From NCBI GenBank assembly GCA_963740675.1, contig CAVUFS010000003.1, forward strand, positions 1 to 64,000: DNA of 64,000 bases, in the 5' to 3' direction. The notes beneath the pieces were generated by a model that saw only the letters and a list, made by a program, of their open reading frames with translations, did not search any database and was not told the DNA's origin. Position numbers and translations under genes: made by a program. Shown one piece after another: positions 17,530 through 25,944 of this stretch. Positions within the stretch are counted from its first letter, which is position 1; each line of letters starts with the position of its first letter. This DNA is from CAIKMD01 sp963740675. GTDB taxonomy: Bacteria > Pseudomonadota > Alphaproteobacteria > ATCC43930 > CGMCC-115725.

Positions 17530-18651
17530 TCAGCTCTTCCAGATTTGGCTGGCGGCGCTGACGAGATGGGAGAGCTTGCGCTCTTCGTCATCGGCGGTGA
17601 ACCGATCGACCTCGGCGCTCGAGGCGAAGCCGCATTGTGGGCTGATGCAGAGCCGCGCCATATCGACATGACGCGCGGCCTCGTCGACGCGGCGCTTCAG
17701 CTCGTCGACCGGCTCCAGCTCTTTCAGCTTGGTGCTCATCAAGCCGAGCACGACGACTTTGTCCTTCGGCACGAAGCGCAGCGGCTGGAAATCGCCGGCG
17801 CGCGGCGTGTCGTATTCGAGGAAGAAGCCGTCGAAGCCGAGGCGTTGAAACAGCCGCTCGGCCACCGGGTCATAGCCGCCGCTCGCCTGGCCGTGGCCTT
17901 GATTGCCGCGGCAGAGATGGACGCAAAGCGTCATATCCTTCGGCCGGTCGCGGATCGATTCGTTGATCAGGTCGATGTAATCGTCGATCAATTGCTGCGC
18001 GTTCTCGCCGCGCCCTTCGACGATCGTCTGGTTCTTCGGATCGCACAGCACGGCGAGCGGAACCTCGTCGACTTGCAGATATTTGCAGCCGAGCTGTGCC
18101 AGCATCGCGATCTCCTGGCGATAGATCGCGGCGATATCGGCGAGGTAACGCTTGCGATCGCCGGCATAAGGCGAATTGGCGAGGCCCTGATCGCCGGTGA
18201 AGAAGTGATTGACCGTGGGCGAGGGGATGGTTGCCTTCGCCGTGCGCTTGGTGAGCTTCTGCAGCTCGGCGAAATCGTCGGCGGTGATCGGATCGCGGCG
18301 CTTCAGCGTGCCGACCGCGACGGTGACCGGCATGCCGCGGCGTTGCGTGCCGGAATATTCGGTGAAAATAAACGAGCTCGGAATCTTGTCCTGGCTGTAG
18401 CCGTCGGTGCGCTCGAAGAAACGGTCGCGCCAATTGTTGCGGCGGAATTCGCCATCGGTGATCGATTGCAGCCCGACGCGCTCTTGCAGCGCCACGGCCT
18501 CGCGGATCGCGGCATCCTCGATGGCACGCAGCGCTCCAGCGGTGATTTTCCCAGCCTGATGATCGCGCCGGGCCTGCAGCAGCGCGGCGGGGCGCAGCAT
18601 GCTGCCGACGTGATCGGCATGGAAGGGCGGATTGAGATGGGAAGCGGTCAT
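17530..18651 (-). CDS. Cobalamin-independent methionine synthase-like protein (type I)
   Basis: A 373-residue MetE C-domain-like enzyme. It begins with HADHVGSMLRPAALLQAR, then SITDGEFRRNNW and LQVDEVPLAV. The zinc ligands are HLC (His245, Cys247), Glu in FFLEYDTPRAGDF, and SPQCGF (Cys340). It is closely similar to the gene at 22463-23575 and forms with it a subgroup different from the genes at 6067 and 12039. ATG 18651 is preferred over an upstream start because homology begins there and GAGG precedes it. It lies between a binding-protein gene (29 bases) and the frameshifted type II gene (12 bases). Confidence 0.84.
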   Translation of the reverse strand: MTASHLNPPFHADHVGSMLRPAALLQARRDHQAGKITAGALRAIEDAAIREAVALQERVGLQSITDGEFRRNNWRDRFFERTDGYSQDKIPSSFIFTEYSGTQRRGMPVTVAVGTLKRRDPITADDFAELQKLTKRTAKATIPSPTVNHFFTGDQGLANSPYAGDRKRYLADIAAIYRQEIAMLAQLGCKYLQVDEVPLAVLCDPKNQTIVEGRGENAQQLIDDYIDLINESIRDRPKDMTLCVHLCRGNQGHGQASGGYDPVAERLFQRLGFDGFFLEYDTPRAGDFQPLRFVPKDKVVVLGLMSTKLKELEPVDELKRRVDEAARHVDMARLCISPQCGFASSAEVDRFTADDEERKLSHLVSAASQIWKS

Positions 18652-18680
18652 AGCGGGCCTCGTTTTCAGTTGAACGATGA

Positions 18681-19679
18681 TCAATCGAGCCGCGCGGCGG
18701 CTTCCTTGACGAGCGACAGATCGGAATAGGCGTTGACGTCGAGCGGCGCTTTGAGGATGCCGAGCTGGACCTGCACATCGATGGAATGTTGCAGCGCCTC
18801 GAGATTGGGCATGCCGCGCGGATCGCGGAAATAATCGCGCTGCGTCCAGATGTAGTCGTAAAGCGCGGGCGACGCTTTGGTGAAAGCCGTGACGATCTGC
18901 AAGGCGGCCGGCCGGTTCGCCGGATCGAGGAACCAGCGTTGCGCGCGCATGAAATCTTCCATGAAATCGATCATCGCCGCGCGGTTGCTGGCAAGGAAAT
19001 CCTTGCGCGCGGCCCAGAAGATCTTCTCCGTCGGGCCTATCGCGTCCTTGCCGGTGAAGAGCGTGTGCGAGATGGCGGTGAGATCGGGATCGAAGGCGAA
19101 AGGCGGGATCGCGGTGACTAGATCAGCCTTATGCTCTCTGAGGATCGCCGGCATGTTGGCATAGGCCGCCTGGATGATGGTCACATCTTTGGTCGGGTTG
19201 AGCCCGTGTCGCGTTAGCATCGCGCGCAGCGCGATATCGCTCGCCGCGCCGAAGCCGGTCGTCGCCAGCACCTTGCCTTTAAGGTCCTCGACCTTGGCGA
19301 TGCCGCTATCGTTCCGAACCTTCAATTCATCGGTGTAATAGCCCGGTACGCCGTCCTGCAATTCATCGGCGATGATGCGCAGATCGGTCATGCTCGCATT
19401 CTGCACCGCGAGCGGAAAGCTCGAGAACGCGAAGGCGGCGATATCGATCTCATTGGCGGCGAGGCCCTGGATCATCTGCGGGCTCGCGGTGATATGCACC
19501 GGCGCGAAGGCGTAGGTCTTGCCGTTGTTATGCGCGAGCTCGGGCTTACTGACGAAGATCACCGGTGCCAGCTCGCCCGGCATCACCGACCAGGCGAGGC
19601 GGATGGCGGGCGGCTCGGCGCGGCCGCTGAGCGGTGCGAGGATGAGGGCGGCGGTCGCGAGGGCAAGAAACTTGCGCAT
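18681..19679 (-). CDS. ABC-type solute-binding protein
   Basis: A 332-residue periplasmic binding protein with a Sec signal ending PLSGRA/EPPAIRL. Family segments include NNGKTYAFAPVHITASPQMIQGLAANEIDIAAFAF (lobe 1, ligand loop) and DLKGKVLATTGFGAASDIALRAML (lobe 2). It pairs by similarity with the protein at 15343-16395, including the RWFLDPANR / RWMLAPENR segment. It is the second gene of the leftward run, 9 bases after the type II MetE-like gene. Confidence 0.86.
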   Translation of the reverse strand: MRKFLALATAALILAPLSGRAEPPAIRLAWSVMPGELAPVIFVSKPELAHNNGKTYAFAPVHITASPQMIQGLAANEIDIAAFAFSSFPLAVQNASMTDLRIIADELQDGVPGYYTDELKVRNDSGIAKVEDLKGKVLATTGFGAASDIALRAMLTRHGLNPTKDVTIIQAAYANMPAILREHKADLVTAIPPFAFDPDLTAISHTLFTGKDAIGPTEKIFWAARKDFLASNRAAMIDFMEDFMRAQRWFLDPANRPAALQIVTAFTKASPALYDYIWTQRDYFRDPRGMPNLEALQHSIDVQVQLGILKAPLDVNAYSDLSLVKEAAARLD

Positions 19680-19688
19680 CGCGGCCTC

Positions 19689-20729
19689 CTAATCGAGCTT
19701 AGCCGCGTCGGCGTGAAGTTGAATCAGGGCCGGCATCGTCTCCGGCGCGCGGCGGCCGAAGCCGCATTCCGTCGCGATGGCGAAGTTACTGAGATGGCGG
19801 TGCGCCGTCGTCATGCGCTGCTTGATGCCGTCGAGCCCGCCGGTCAGATGGACGAGGCCGAGCGCGATCTGCGTCTGCGGTGCGAGAGCCAAGCCTTTCA
19901 GCGGCGCGAAATAGGCATCGTCGCTGCGATCGCGCGGCACCGGCATATGGATGAGGTTGATCGGCCGCTTCACCGCGCGCGTCAGGCGATTGGCCATGTC
20001 GGTCATATCGCCCATATCGATCGGCTCGACCGAATGGCGATGATTATTGTCGCCGTAGCAGAAATGGTAGAGCAGATCGACATCGGCCGGCACGCGATTG
20101 CCGAGCATAGCCAACAGCTCGGTGAAATTCTGGGCGGCTTCGTCCTTGCTCTTGCCGTGGCGGCCGAACTTCCCGGTTTGCAGGACGTTGAAGACCGCCG
20201 AGGCGGCATCGAATTGGAAGGCGAGATCCTGATGCGGGATTGCTGCCGAGATGCGGTCGATCTCGCGCATGATCGCATCGTTGAAGATCGGCTCCATTTC
20301 GGTCAGCAAGCTATCGATGACATGCGAGCGTGCCGCCGAGTGTGCCGGCGCGAAATCGACCTGGAATTTCGTGCCGGCGGGAATCTTGCCGGCGTCGCGC
20401 AGCCGCTGGAATGCGGCATAGGATTGCAGCGCGAAATCGCCATAGGGCAGGTTGTCGAAGGAGATATCGTCGACTTTGGCACCCGGCTTCAGCCGGTAAA
20501 GGCGATGCCCGCTCGCGGCTTCATGCACGCGCCAGACATCGTCGGAGAGTTCCAGTTGTGGCACTGTCGCGAAGACGCGGCTCAGCCAGCCGACCCAGCT
20601 CAGCCGCTCGCCGGTCTCGCCATCGGGAATGCGTTTGAGCGCCGGTCCCAAAGCGCCGGCAAGGGTGGAGAAGACTTCAGTGGCATCGGCGAGCGGCACA
20701 CTACCGACAATGTGAACATCATACGCCAT
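19689..20729 (-). CDS. MetE/UROD-like barrel protein (type II), first gene of the run
   Basis: A 346-residue protein nearly collinear with the one at 14292-15332. It has HIVGSVPLADATEVFSTL, RIPDGETGERLSWVGW, HFC (His222, Cys224), LIHMPVPRDRSDDAYFAPL (His261 in the strand where type I has Glu) and TECGFGRR (Cys322). GGGAGGAAA precedes the ATG by about 6 bases. It opens the eight-gene run, so the promoter should lie in 20730-20850. Function is inferred only from the superfamily. Confidence 0.8.
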   Translation of the reverse strand: MAYDVHIVGSVPLADATEVFSTLAGALGPALKRIPDGETGERLSWVGWLSRVFATVPQLELSDDVWRVHEAASGHRLYRLKPGAKVDDISFDNLPYGDFALQSYAAFQRLRDAGKIPAGTKFQVDFAPAHSAARSHVIDSLLTEMEPIFNDAIMREIDRISAAIPHQDLAFQFDAASAVFNVLQTGKFGRHGKSKDEAAQNFTELLAMLGNRVPADVDLLYHFCYGDNNHRHSVEPIDMGDMTDMANRLTRAVKRPINLIHMPVPRDRSDDAYFAPLKGLALAPQTQIALGLVHLTGGLDGIKQRMTTAHRHLSNFAIATECGFGRRAPETMPALIQLHADAAKLD

Positions 20730-20923
20730 GTTTTTTTCCTCCCACCCCTATGGTGCACGCGATCAAGCGCCGCAAACAACCACATTTTGCGGAAAGGGCG
20801 TCCCTTGTTCAGGGTGCTGTATGCGGAGTGGAGGAAGAGACTGCCGAGCGTGAGATAGGCCGGGCGTGCGGCGACGGCGAGCTCTGGCTGGTTCCCAGGC
20901 TGCCTCAGACAACGACGCGCTTG
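20730..20923. promoter_or_regulatory. Upstream region of the MetE-like/binding-protein run
   Basis: A 194-base non-coding stretch between the run at 20729 and a leftward hypothetical gene that ends at 20924. It should hold the promoter of the run, but I see no strong -35/-10 pair. A short rightward open frame of 62 codons inside it has no recognisable product. Confidence 0.3.
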
Positions 20924-21532
20924 CTACCGACCGGGTAAGTTCTGCAACTTAAAGAGCGAGCTGCTCAAATCCACGACACATTTGTTGAATGTGGCGCTCC
21001 GCACACGGATTCCCATCTCGGCGCAAGCGCGCTCAATGGGATCACGTGAGACCTCATCCGAGTCATAAGCAGCGGCAAGGCTGTGATTCAGGCTACTGAC
21101 GCAAGCCGCATATTCGGCCTCCGATGCGTTTAAGCCCATGGTCGTCTGGCAGGCATGGGTCGCGAGCTGCGGTGACATCACAGCTCGGTTGGCGTGAGCG
21201 GGGTTTGGTAAGGCGCCGATAAGTCCACAAATTCCGATTGCCAGCGCGAAGGTCTTCCGCGCTTTTGGCGGATAAACGCCTTCGCGAGCAATGCAGTCGG
21301 TTTGTTTTATATTTCCAGCTATCGAGCGAACCTTCTCCTCATGGTAGTCCCACCGCCGATGATCGGGCCGCGAACTCGTTCGGCCCCGAGTTGCAAAGCG
21401 GGTAGCGAGCAGCCGCAGCCGGAGCCTCATCCTCACCATTTTGCGTCGACGGTGACCGGCGGTTAGCCCCGGCGCCGGCTTTCGTCGCCTTTGAATAACC
21501 AACATTGCGATCAGAGCGAATAGGTGATTCAT
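20924..21532 (-). CDS. Hypothetical secreted protein, start uncertain
   Basis: The credible part is the C-terminal 120 residues: a positively charged KARK, a hydrophobic stretch (FALAIGICGLIGALPNPAHA) that looks like a signal peptide, then a mature domain with four Cys (HACQTTMG, YAACVSSL, ERACAEMG, NKCVVDL) that could form two disulphides. The preceding Arg-rich 90 residues look like noise, yet no ATG, GTG or TTG lies in frame close to the signal peptide. The true start may be ATT or the 5' end may be damaged. I do not recognise the family. Confidence 0.4.
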   Translation of the reverse strand: MNHLFALIAMLVIQRRRKPAPGLTAGHRRRKMVRMRLRLRLLATRFATRGRTSSRPDHRRWDYHEEKVRSIAGNIKQTDCIAREGVYPPKARKTFALAIGICGLIGALPNPAHANRAVMSPQLATHACQTTMGLNASEAEYAACVSSLNHSLAAAYDSDEVSRDPIERACAEMGIRVRSATFNKCVVDLSSSLFKLQNLPGR

Positions 21533-21598
21533 AAGCCGTGCCCTTGAGGTTAGAGAGGGTGGCTGTCGCGTAAAAAACTGCCGATCGGCACGGCGCGG

Positions 21599-22075
21599 TC
21601 ACTGCGTCATGCTGATCGATACAGCGCTCCCGCCCAGGCTCAGCATGAGTCCTTCGCGCTTAGCTTTCAGATGGAGAATGACGTGCTGCTGGTTTTCCAG
21701 CCAGAGGTCGCCCGAACTGGTCGTTCCAAGTGCAAAGCCGTAACGGGCCTCGGCGTAAGTGCCGGAAAATTCGCCGAGGTTTTTGAGCCCGTAGACTTCA
21801 CCTCTCGCATCGACGGTCGAGAGACCCATCCCACCTACGCCAACGCCGTTGACGGAGAAGGGATAGCTTTGGCCGTTGAAAAACAGCGTGCCGTTGCCGG
21901 TGCTGCCGCTACCGAGATACGCAGCTTGCACTTCACGCATGTCGACGGTGCCGACGGGTTGCATTCCCGCGACCGATTGCGGCCCGACCCCGGTGCTGTT
22001 GCATCCGAAGAGCCCGACCATGACGGCAAGGGTTAATCCGCGAGATCCTGAGCCAAGCCGATCGACAATTTTCAT
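21599..22075 (-). CDS. Putative lipoprotein, function unknown
   Basis: A 158-residue protein with an N-terminal hydrophobic segment and a lipobox-like LFGC at about residues 22-25, so it is likely lipidated. The mature part has VGTVDMREVQAAYLGSGSTGNGTLFFNG followed by a Gly-rich GVGVGGMGLS segment and ends HLKAKREGLMLSLGGSAVSISM. It looks like a small beta-rich outer-membrane-associated protein. It is transcribed in the same direction as the hypothetical secreted gene downstream. Confidence 0.6.
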   Translation of the reverse strand: MKIVDRLGSGSRGLTLAVMVGLFGCNSTGVGPQSVAGMQPVGTVDMREVQAAYLGSGSTGNGTLFFNGQSYPFSVNGVGVGGMGLSTVDARGEVYGLKNLGEFSGTYAEARYGFALGTTSSGDLWLENQQHVILHLKAKREGLMLSLGGSAVSISMTQ

Positions 22076-22462
22076 CGCTCACCCACCGCTTGCTGTCGTG
22101 CTATGTCGGGCCGCTATTGCGCTTCGTGGCCCTAATCGCTGGTCTGACTGACGCAACGGTTGCAAGCACCAAAGTGGTGGCAAGCGTCGTGTCGGCGGCC
22201 AACATCTCGCGGCGGCTCAGCGTCCTGTGAGGTTGATGGTTCTCGGTCTCTGCCGCTCGGTGAATGACCGGTACCGTCGAAAACTCCGCGAGACTTTAAG
22301 TGATGTACGCGCTCGCGGTATCAGGCGAAGCCTGTAATCGATTCAGATTCTTTGTGTAGCGGGTATTTTGCAGCGCGACCCTGGCTCGGAATCCAGATCG
22401 GCGGATGCAGCTACTTACAGCGCGGTGGCTAGTTCGATCGTCCCAAGAAATTAAAGGACCGC
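22076..22462. other. 387-base gap with a relic of an LLM oxidoreductase gene
   Basis: No intact gene. On the minus strand, 22382-22408 matches 27 bases of the LLM oxidoreductase gene exactly (26495-26521) and translates to LHPPIWIPSQG. The frame continues with AAKYPL, resembling PARKYPFL which in the intact gene lies a dozen residues further on, then reaches a stop. This is best read as a decayed fragment with an internal deletion. The rest of the gap shows nothing I can name. Confidence 0.5.
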
Positions 22463-23575
22463 TCAGGTCCCCCAAACAGACCGCGTCACTTCAACAATGC
22501 GCTGCAGCTTCTGCAATTGGCTTTCATAGGTCATGGGCGACCCGGCGAAGCCGCACGAGAAGCCGCATTGCGGCCCGAGACATAGCCGGTCGAGCGGCAC
22601 GACTTTGCTCGCTTCTTCGATACGCGCGGTGAGTTCGCTCGCGGGTTCGAGCCGCGTGCTCTTGGTCGAGACGAGCCCGAGCACAGCGATCTTGTCCTTC
22701 GGCATGAAGCGCAACGGCGCAAAATCGCCGGCGCGCGGTGAATCGTATTCAAGCAGATAGGATTTGGCTTTGACCTCGCTGAACATGATTTCAGCCACCG
22801 CATCGTAACCGGCTTGCGCTTGCCACATGCCGGCATTGTTGCCGCGGCAATGATGGATCGCGATCTGCATTCGCGCCGGTGCGCCATCGATGATACGATT
22901 GAGGACACTGGCGTATTTCTGGGTCAGCTTGCGCCAATCGTCACCGCGCTTCGCGACCACATTTTGGATCTCGGGGTCCGCCAGTTTCGGTATGCAGGTC
23001 TCGTCGATCTGAACGTAAGTGCAGCCAGCATTGCCTAGAGCCTTAAGCTCGGCGTGATAAGTCGCGACGATATCGTCCCAGAAGGTTTCGATGTCGGGAT
23101 AGACCGATTTGCTGATCCCGTTCGTGCCCGCGAAAAGATGGACTTGTGTGGGAGCCGGCAACGTGACCTTCGGCGTCTCCTTCGTCACCGATTTGAGGAA
23201 TGTGAAAGCGTCGACATTCACCGAGGCTTTCCATTCGATGCGATGTTCGACGAAAGCCTTGGTCGCCGGCACCGTTCCGCCATGGTCATCGTGATAAACG
23301 AGATCGTCGCTCGTGCGCTGACGCAGCTCCACGCCGATCGGGTTGAGGAATTCCGTGAGATAGGTCTGGCGGCGGAATTCGCCGTCGGTGATCGAATGCA
23401 GGCCGATCTCTTCCTGCATCGCGACGACCTCGCGGACGGCTTTGTCTTCGAGCGGCCGCAGCGCATCGTGCGTGATTTTTCCGGCGTTGAATTCTTGGCG
23501 CGCCGCGATCAGCCAGGGCGGACGCACAAGGCTGCCGACATGGTCGGCGCGAAAGGGCGGAAGGGTGCGTTCCAT
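22463..23575 (-). CDS. Cobalamin-independent methionine synthase-like protein (type I)
   Basis: A 370-residue MetE C-domain-like enzyme closely related to the one at 17530-18651. It begins FRADHVGSLVRPPWLIAAR and has SITDGEFRRQTYL, YVQIDETCIPKL, HHC (His241, Cys243), YLLEYDSPRAGDFAPLRF (Glu ligand) and GPQCGFSC. ATG 23575 is chosen because AGGAGGAA lies 8-10 bases upstream. It is divergent from an IclR-type regulator gene, which likely controls it. The gene stands alone, outside the eight-gene run. Confidence 0.84.
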   Translation of the reverse strand: MERTLPPFRADHVGSLVRPPWLIAARQEFNAGKITHDALRPLEDKAVREVVAMQEEIGLHSITDGEFRRQTYLTEFLNPIGVELRQRTSDDLVYHDDHGGTVPATKAFVEHRIEWKASVNVDAFTFLKSVTKETPKVTLPAPTQVHLFAGTNGISKSVYPDIETFWDDIVATYHAELKALGNAGCTYVQIDETCIPKLADPEIQNVVAKRGDDWRKLTQKYASVLNRIIDGAPARMQIAIHHCRGNNAGMWQAQAGYDAVAEIMFSEVKAKSYLLEYDSPRAGDFAPLRFMPKDKIAVLGLVSTKSTRLEPASELTARIEEASKVVPLDRLCLGPQCGFSCGFAGSPMTYESQLQKLQRIVEVTRSVWGT

Positions 23576-23680
23576 GCAAGTTCCTCCTTTTTGAAATGTC
23601 GGCACAGGCGCGTTGACCCATAGCCAGTTTTATATAATTATATTCATTCAATCTAATTGAAGTCAAACGCTGGTGGCGAT
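23576..23680. promoter_or_regulatory. Divergent promoter region with perfect dyad TTCAAT-N3-ATTGAA
   Basis: This 105-base region is markedly AT-rich compared with its surroundings. It holds a perfect 15-bp dyad (23647-23661) and next to it a 10-bp palindrome TATAATTATA (23633-23642). IclR proteins bind short dyads of this size, so the first is a good operator candidate. A TTGACC at 23613-23618 could be a rightward -35 box, although spacing to TATAAT (14 bases) is short. Confidence 0.55.
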
Positions 23681-24466
23681 ATGTCGGTTATCACCGCGGG
23701 CCAACGCAAAGGCATTCAGTCGTTCGAAGTGGGGATGGCTGTGCTCGAATGCATCGAGCGCGCCGGCGGTCCGTTGCCGCTGAGCAAGATCGCGCAATCC
23801 TGCGGCATGACTGCCAGCAAGGCGCATTTCTATCTCGTCAGCCTTAGCCGTGTCGGTCTCGTGAGTCAGGATTCGATCGGCGGCCAATATCGGCTCGGTC
23901 CGGCGGCTCTTCGCCTCGGCCTGTCGGCCCTCGCGCAACAGGACGCGGTTGAATTAGCGCGCGCGGAGATGGCGCGGCTCAGCGAACTGACCGGCGATAC
24001 GGTGTTTCTCTCCGTCTGGGGCCATGCCGGTGCGACAGTCATCAGCCGTTTCGACGGCATCAATGTCGCGCCACTCGCCGTCCGCGTCGGCGCGGTCATG
24101 CCGCTTGCGACTTCGGCAACAGGACGCACATTCTTGGCTTGGCTGCCGGAACAGCACACGAAACCAATTCTCAAACGCGAAAAGCCGGTGCGTGCCGCCC
24201 CAGCAAAACTGCCGACGGTGCTCGCCCAAGTCAGGCGCGATGGCTTCGCCGCCACGCCGGGTGCGGTCGCCGCTGGTATGGTCGCGATCGCGGCGCCGGT
24301 CTTCGATTATTCGCGTCGCCTGCAATGCGTATTGACGATCACCGAGCATGCGTCGCATCTCGACGATGCGGCACGAGGGGCACTGGCCCGAGCGCTACGC
24401 CAGGGCGCGGAAGCGGTATCGCGCAGCGCGGGATATAGGGAGAAGGCGGACAACTCATCGCCATAA
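23681..24466 (+). CDS. IclR-family transcriptional regulator
   Basis: A 261-residue regulator. The N-terminal winged helix (about residues 10-75) reads SFEVGMAVLECIERAGGPLPLSKIAQSCGM...KAHFYLVSLSRVGLVSQD, and the C-terminal IclR effector domain includes LSVWGHAGATVISRFDG and MPLATSATGRTFLAWLP. ATG 23681 is preferred over TTG 23657 because homology starts there and GGTGG lies upstream. It is divergent from the MetE-like gene at 22463-23575 and is followed 59 bases on by an MFS transporter gene. It probably responds to a metabolite of this cluster. Confidence 0.88.
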   Translation: MSVITAGQRKGIQSFEVGMAVLECIERAGGPLPLSKIAQSCGMTASKAHFYLVSLSRVGLVSQDSIGGQYRLGPAALRLGLSALAQQDAVELARAEMARLSELTGDTVFLSVWGHAGATVISRFDGINVAPLAVRVGAVMPLATSATGRTFLAWLPEQHTKPILKREKPVRAAPAKLPTVLAQVRRDGFAATPGAVAAGMVAIAAPVFDYSRRLQCVLTITEHASHLDDAARGALARALRQGAEAVSRSAGYREKADNSSP

Positions 24467-24525
24467 CGGAGACCGACATTCAAGCGACCGGCCACAAAGG
24501 CTGGCGGCAAGCAAGGGAGGAAAAC

Positions 24526-25923
24526 GTGGCGAACCAAAATATCGACGTCGCCGAATTGGTCGAGAATCGCAAGCTCGGCCGATATCAGCTTGCAACTCTC
24601 GGCTTATGCTTTCTCATCCTGTTCGTCGACGGCCTCGACTACAGCGCCGCCAATGTCGGTGCACCGTCGATCATCCGGGCCTTTCACGCGGAAAAAAGCG
24701 CGATGGGTTTGGTGTTTGGTTGGGGCAATTTCGGCATCCTGTGCGGAAGCTTCTTGTTCGGCTTCATCGGCGACCGCTACGGCCGCAAGTTCGGCGCTGT
24801 CACCGGCGTCTTGACCTATGCGCTTCCGGCCATCGCGGTCGCTTTCGCGGGCACGCTCGAGCATTTGATGGCGCTGCGCTTCCTGGCCGGTCTCGGGATC
24901 GGCGGCGTCATTCCGAACACGATCGCGCTTTTGACGGAAACGGCGCCGAAGAAATATCGCGCCAGCTTCGTGATGCTTTGCTTCGTCGGCTATTCCGCGG
25001 GAACGGCGGTCATTGCGCAGGTCGCCGCGTGGCTCATCCCGGTCTATGGCTGGTCGGTCGTGTTCATCACGGCGGGCGTTGTCGGCACCCTGCTCGGGCT
25101 TTTCCTTGCCTTCGCGCTACCGGAATCCCTTCGCTATCTGGCGCTCAAGCATCCAACATCGCCGCAGCTGAGGCGCCAGGTCGCGAAGCTGGCGCCCGAG
25201 CTTCGGACCGATGGTATGACGCGGTTCTATGTCACCCAGCGCAGCGAGAAATTCCGCCTTGCCCAACTCTTCGAAGGCGATCTGAAATGGGTGACGCCGC
25301 TGCTGTGGCTTGGCTATTTCGCTGAGTCGCTGACCTTCATGACCATGAATAGCTGGATCGCCGTCATCCTCGAGACAGCCGGTCTCGCGCCTCAGCAGGC
25401 GGCCCTGGCCGTGTCCTATGTGGCCGGAGGCGGGGTAGTCGCCTTGTTGCTCTTGTCTCGTTTCCTCGACCGCTATGGACCGGCGGTGACCGTCCTGACG
25501 GCTTTGACTGCCATTGTCCTGATTGTTGCGCTGGGGATGAGCGGTCTTTCGACGGGGACGATCACCATCCTTGCGGTCCTCGGCATGGCGTGCTGTTTCG
25601 GCAGCCACAATTCCTTCAATAGCACGGTCGGGAGCTTTTATCCGACTATCATCCGCGCGAAAGGCATCGGCTTTGCGAGCGGCATGGGCCGCGTCGCCTT
25701 GATCACGGGCCCGGTGGTCGCGGGATTTCTGCTTTCCGCCAATCTGCCGCTGCAAAAGCTGCTTTACGTGATCGCCGCGCCGTATCTGGTGGTCGCTTGC
25801 GTGTGTGTCGGCCTCGGCTTGCTCTATCAGAAGCGTTTTGCTGCCGGTGAATCCGCTATCACGCAGGCGTCCGAAGCTACGGCGAGCGTCGATATCGCGC
25901 GATCGATGCCCGCACCACGCTGA
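24526..25923 (+). CDS. MFS transporter (aromatic acid:H+ symporter-like)
   Basis: A 465-residue, 12-helix major facilitator protein. Residues 25-45 form the first helix with DGLDYSAANVGAPSI, matching the D-x-D/N area of the AAHS (PcaK/MhpT-like) branch. The loop 2-3 signature GFIGDRYGRKFGAV is present, and GIGGVIPNTIALLTETAPKKYRA is the typical helix 4-5 region. GGAGGAAAAC precedes the GTG start. Placed after the IclR gene, it may import the substrate whose breakdown that regulator controls (inference). Confidence 0.85.
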   Translation: MANQNIDVAELVENRKLGRYQLATLGLCFLILFVDGLDYSAANVGAPSIIRAFHAEKSAMGLVFGWGNFGILCGSFLFGFIGDRYGRKFGAVTGVLTYALPAIAVAFAGTLEHLMALRFLAGLGIGGVIPNTIALLTETAPKKYRASFVMLCFVGYSAGTAVIAQVAAWLIPVYGWSVVFITAGVVGTLLGLFLAFALPESLRYLALKHPTSPQLRRQVAKLAPELRTDGMTRFYVTQRSEKFRLAQLFEGDLKWVTPLLWLGYFAESLTFMTMNSWIAVILETAGLAPQQAALAVSYVAGGGVVALLLLSRFLDRYGPAVTVLTALTAIVLIVALGMSGLSTGTITILAVLGMACCFGSHNSFNSTVGSFYPTIIRAKGIGFASGMGRVALITGPVVAGFLLSANLPLQKLLYVIAAPYLVVACVCVGLGLLYQKRFAAGESAITQASEATASVDIARSMPAPR

Positions 25924-25944
25924 GGAGACAGCCGTATCGGGCGA

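Noticed and set aside
20750..20938. A 62-codon rightward open frame in the region before the MetE-like run
   Set aside because: No ribosome-binding site, no recognisable motif, and it lies in a likely promoter region.
24348..25325. A 325-codon frame overlapping the IclR and MFS genes
   Set aside because: Its translation is Arg-rich and overlaps two well-supported genes in another frame.
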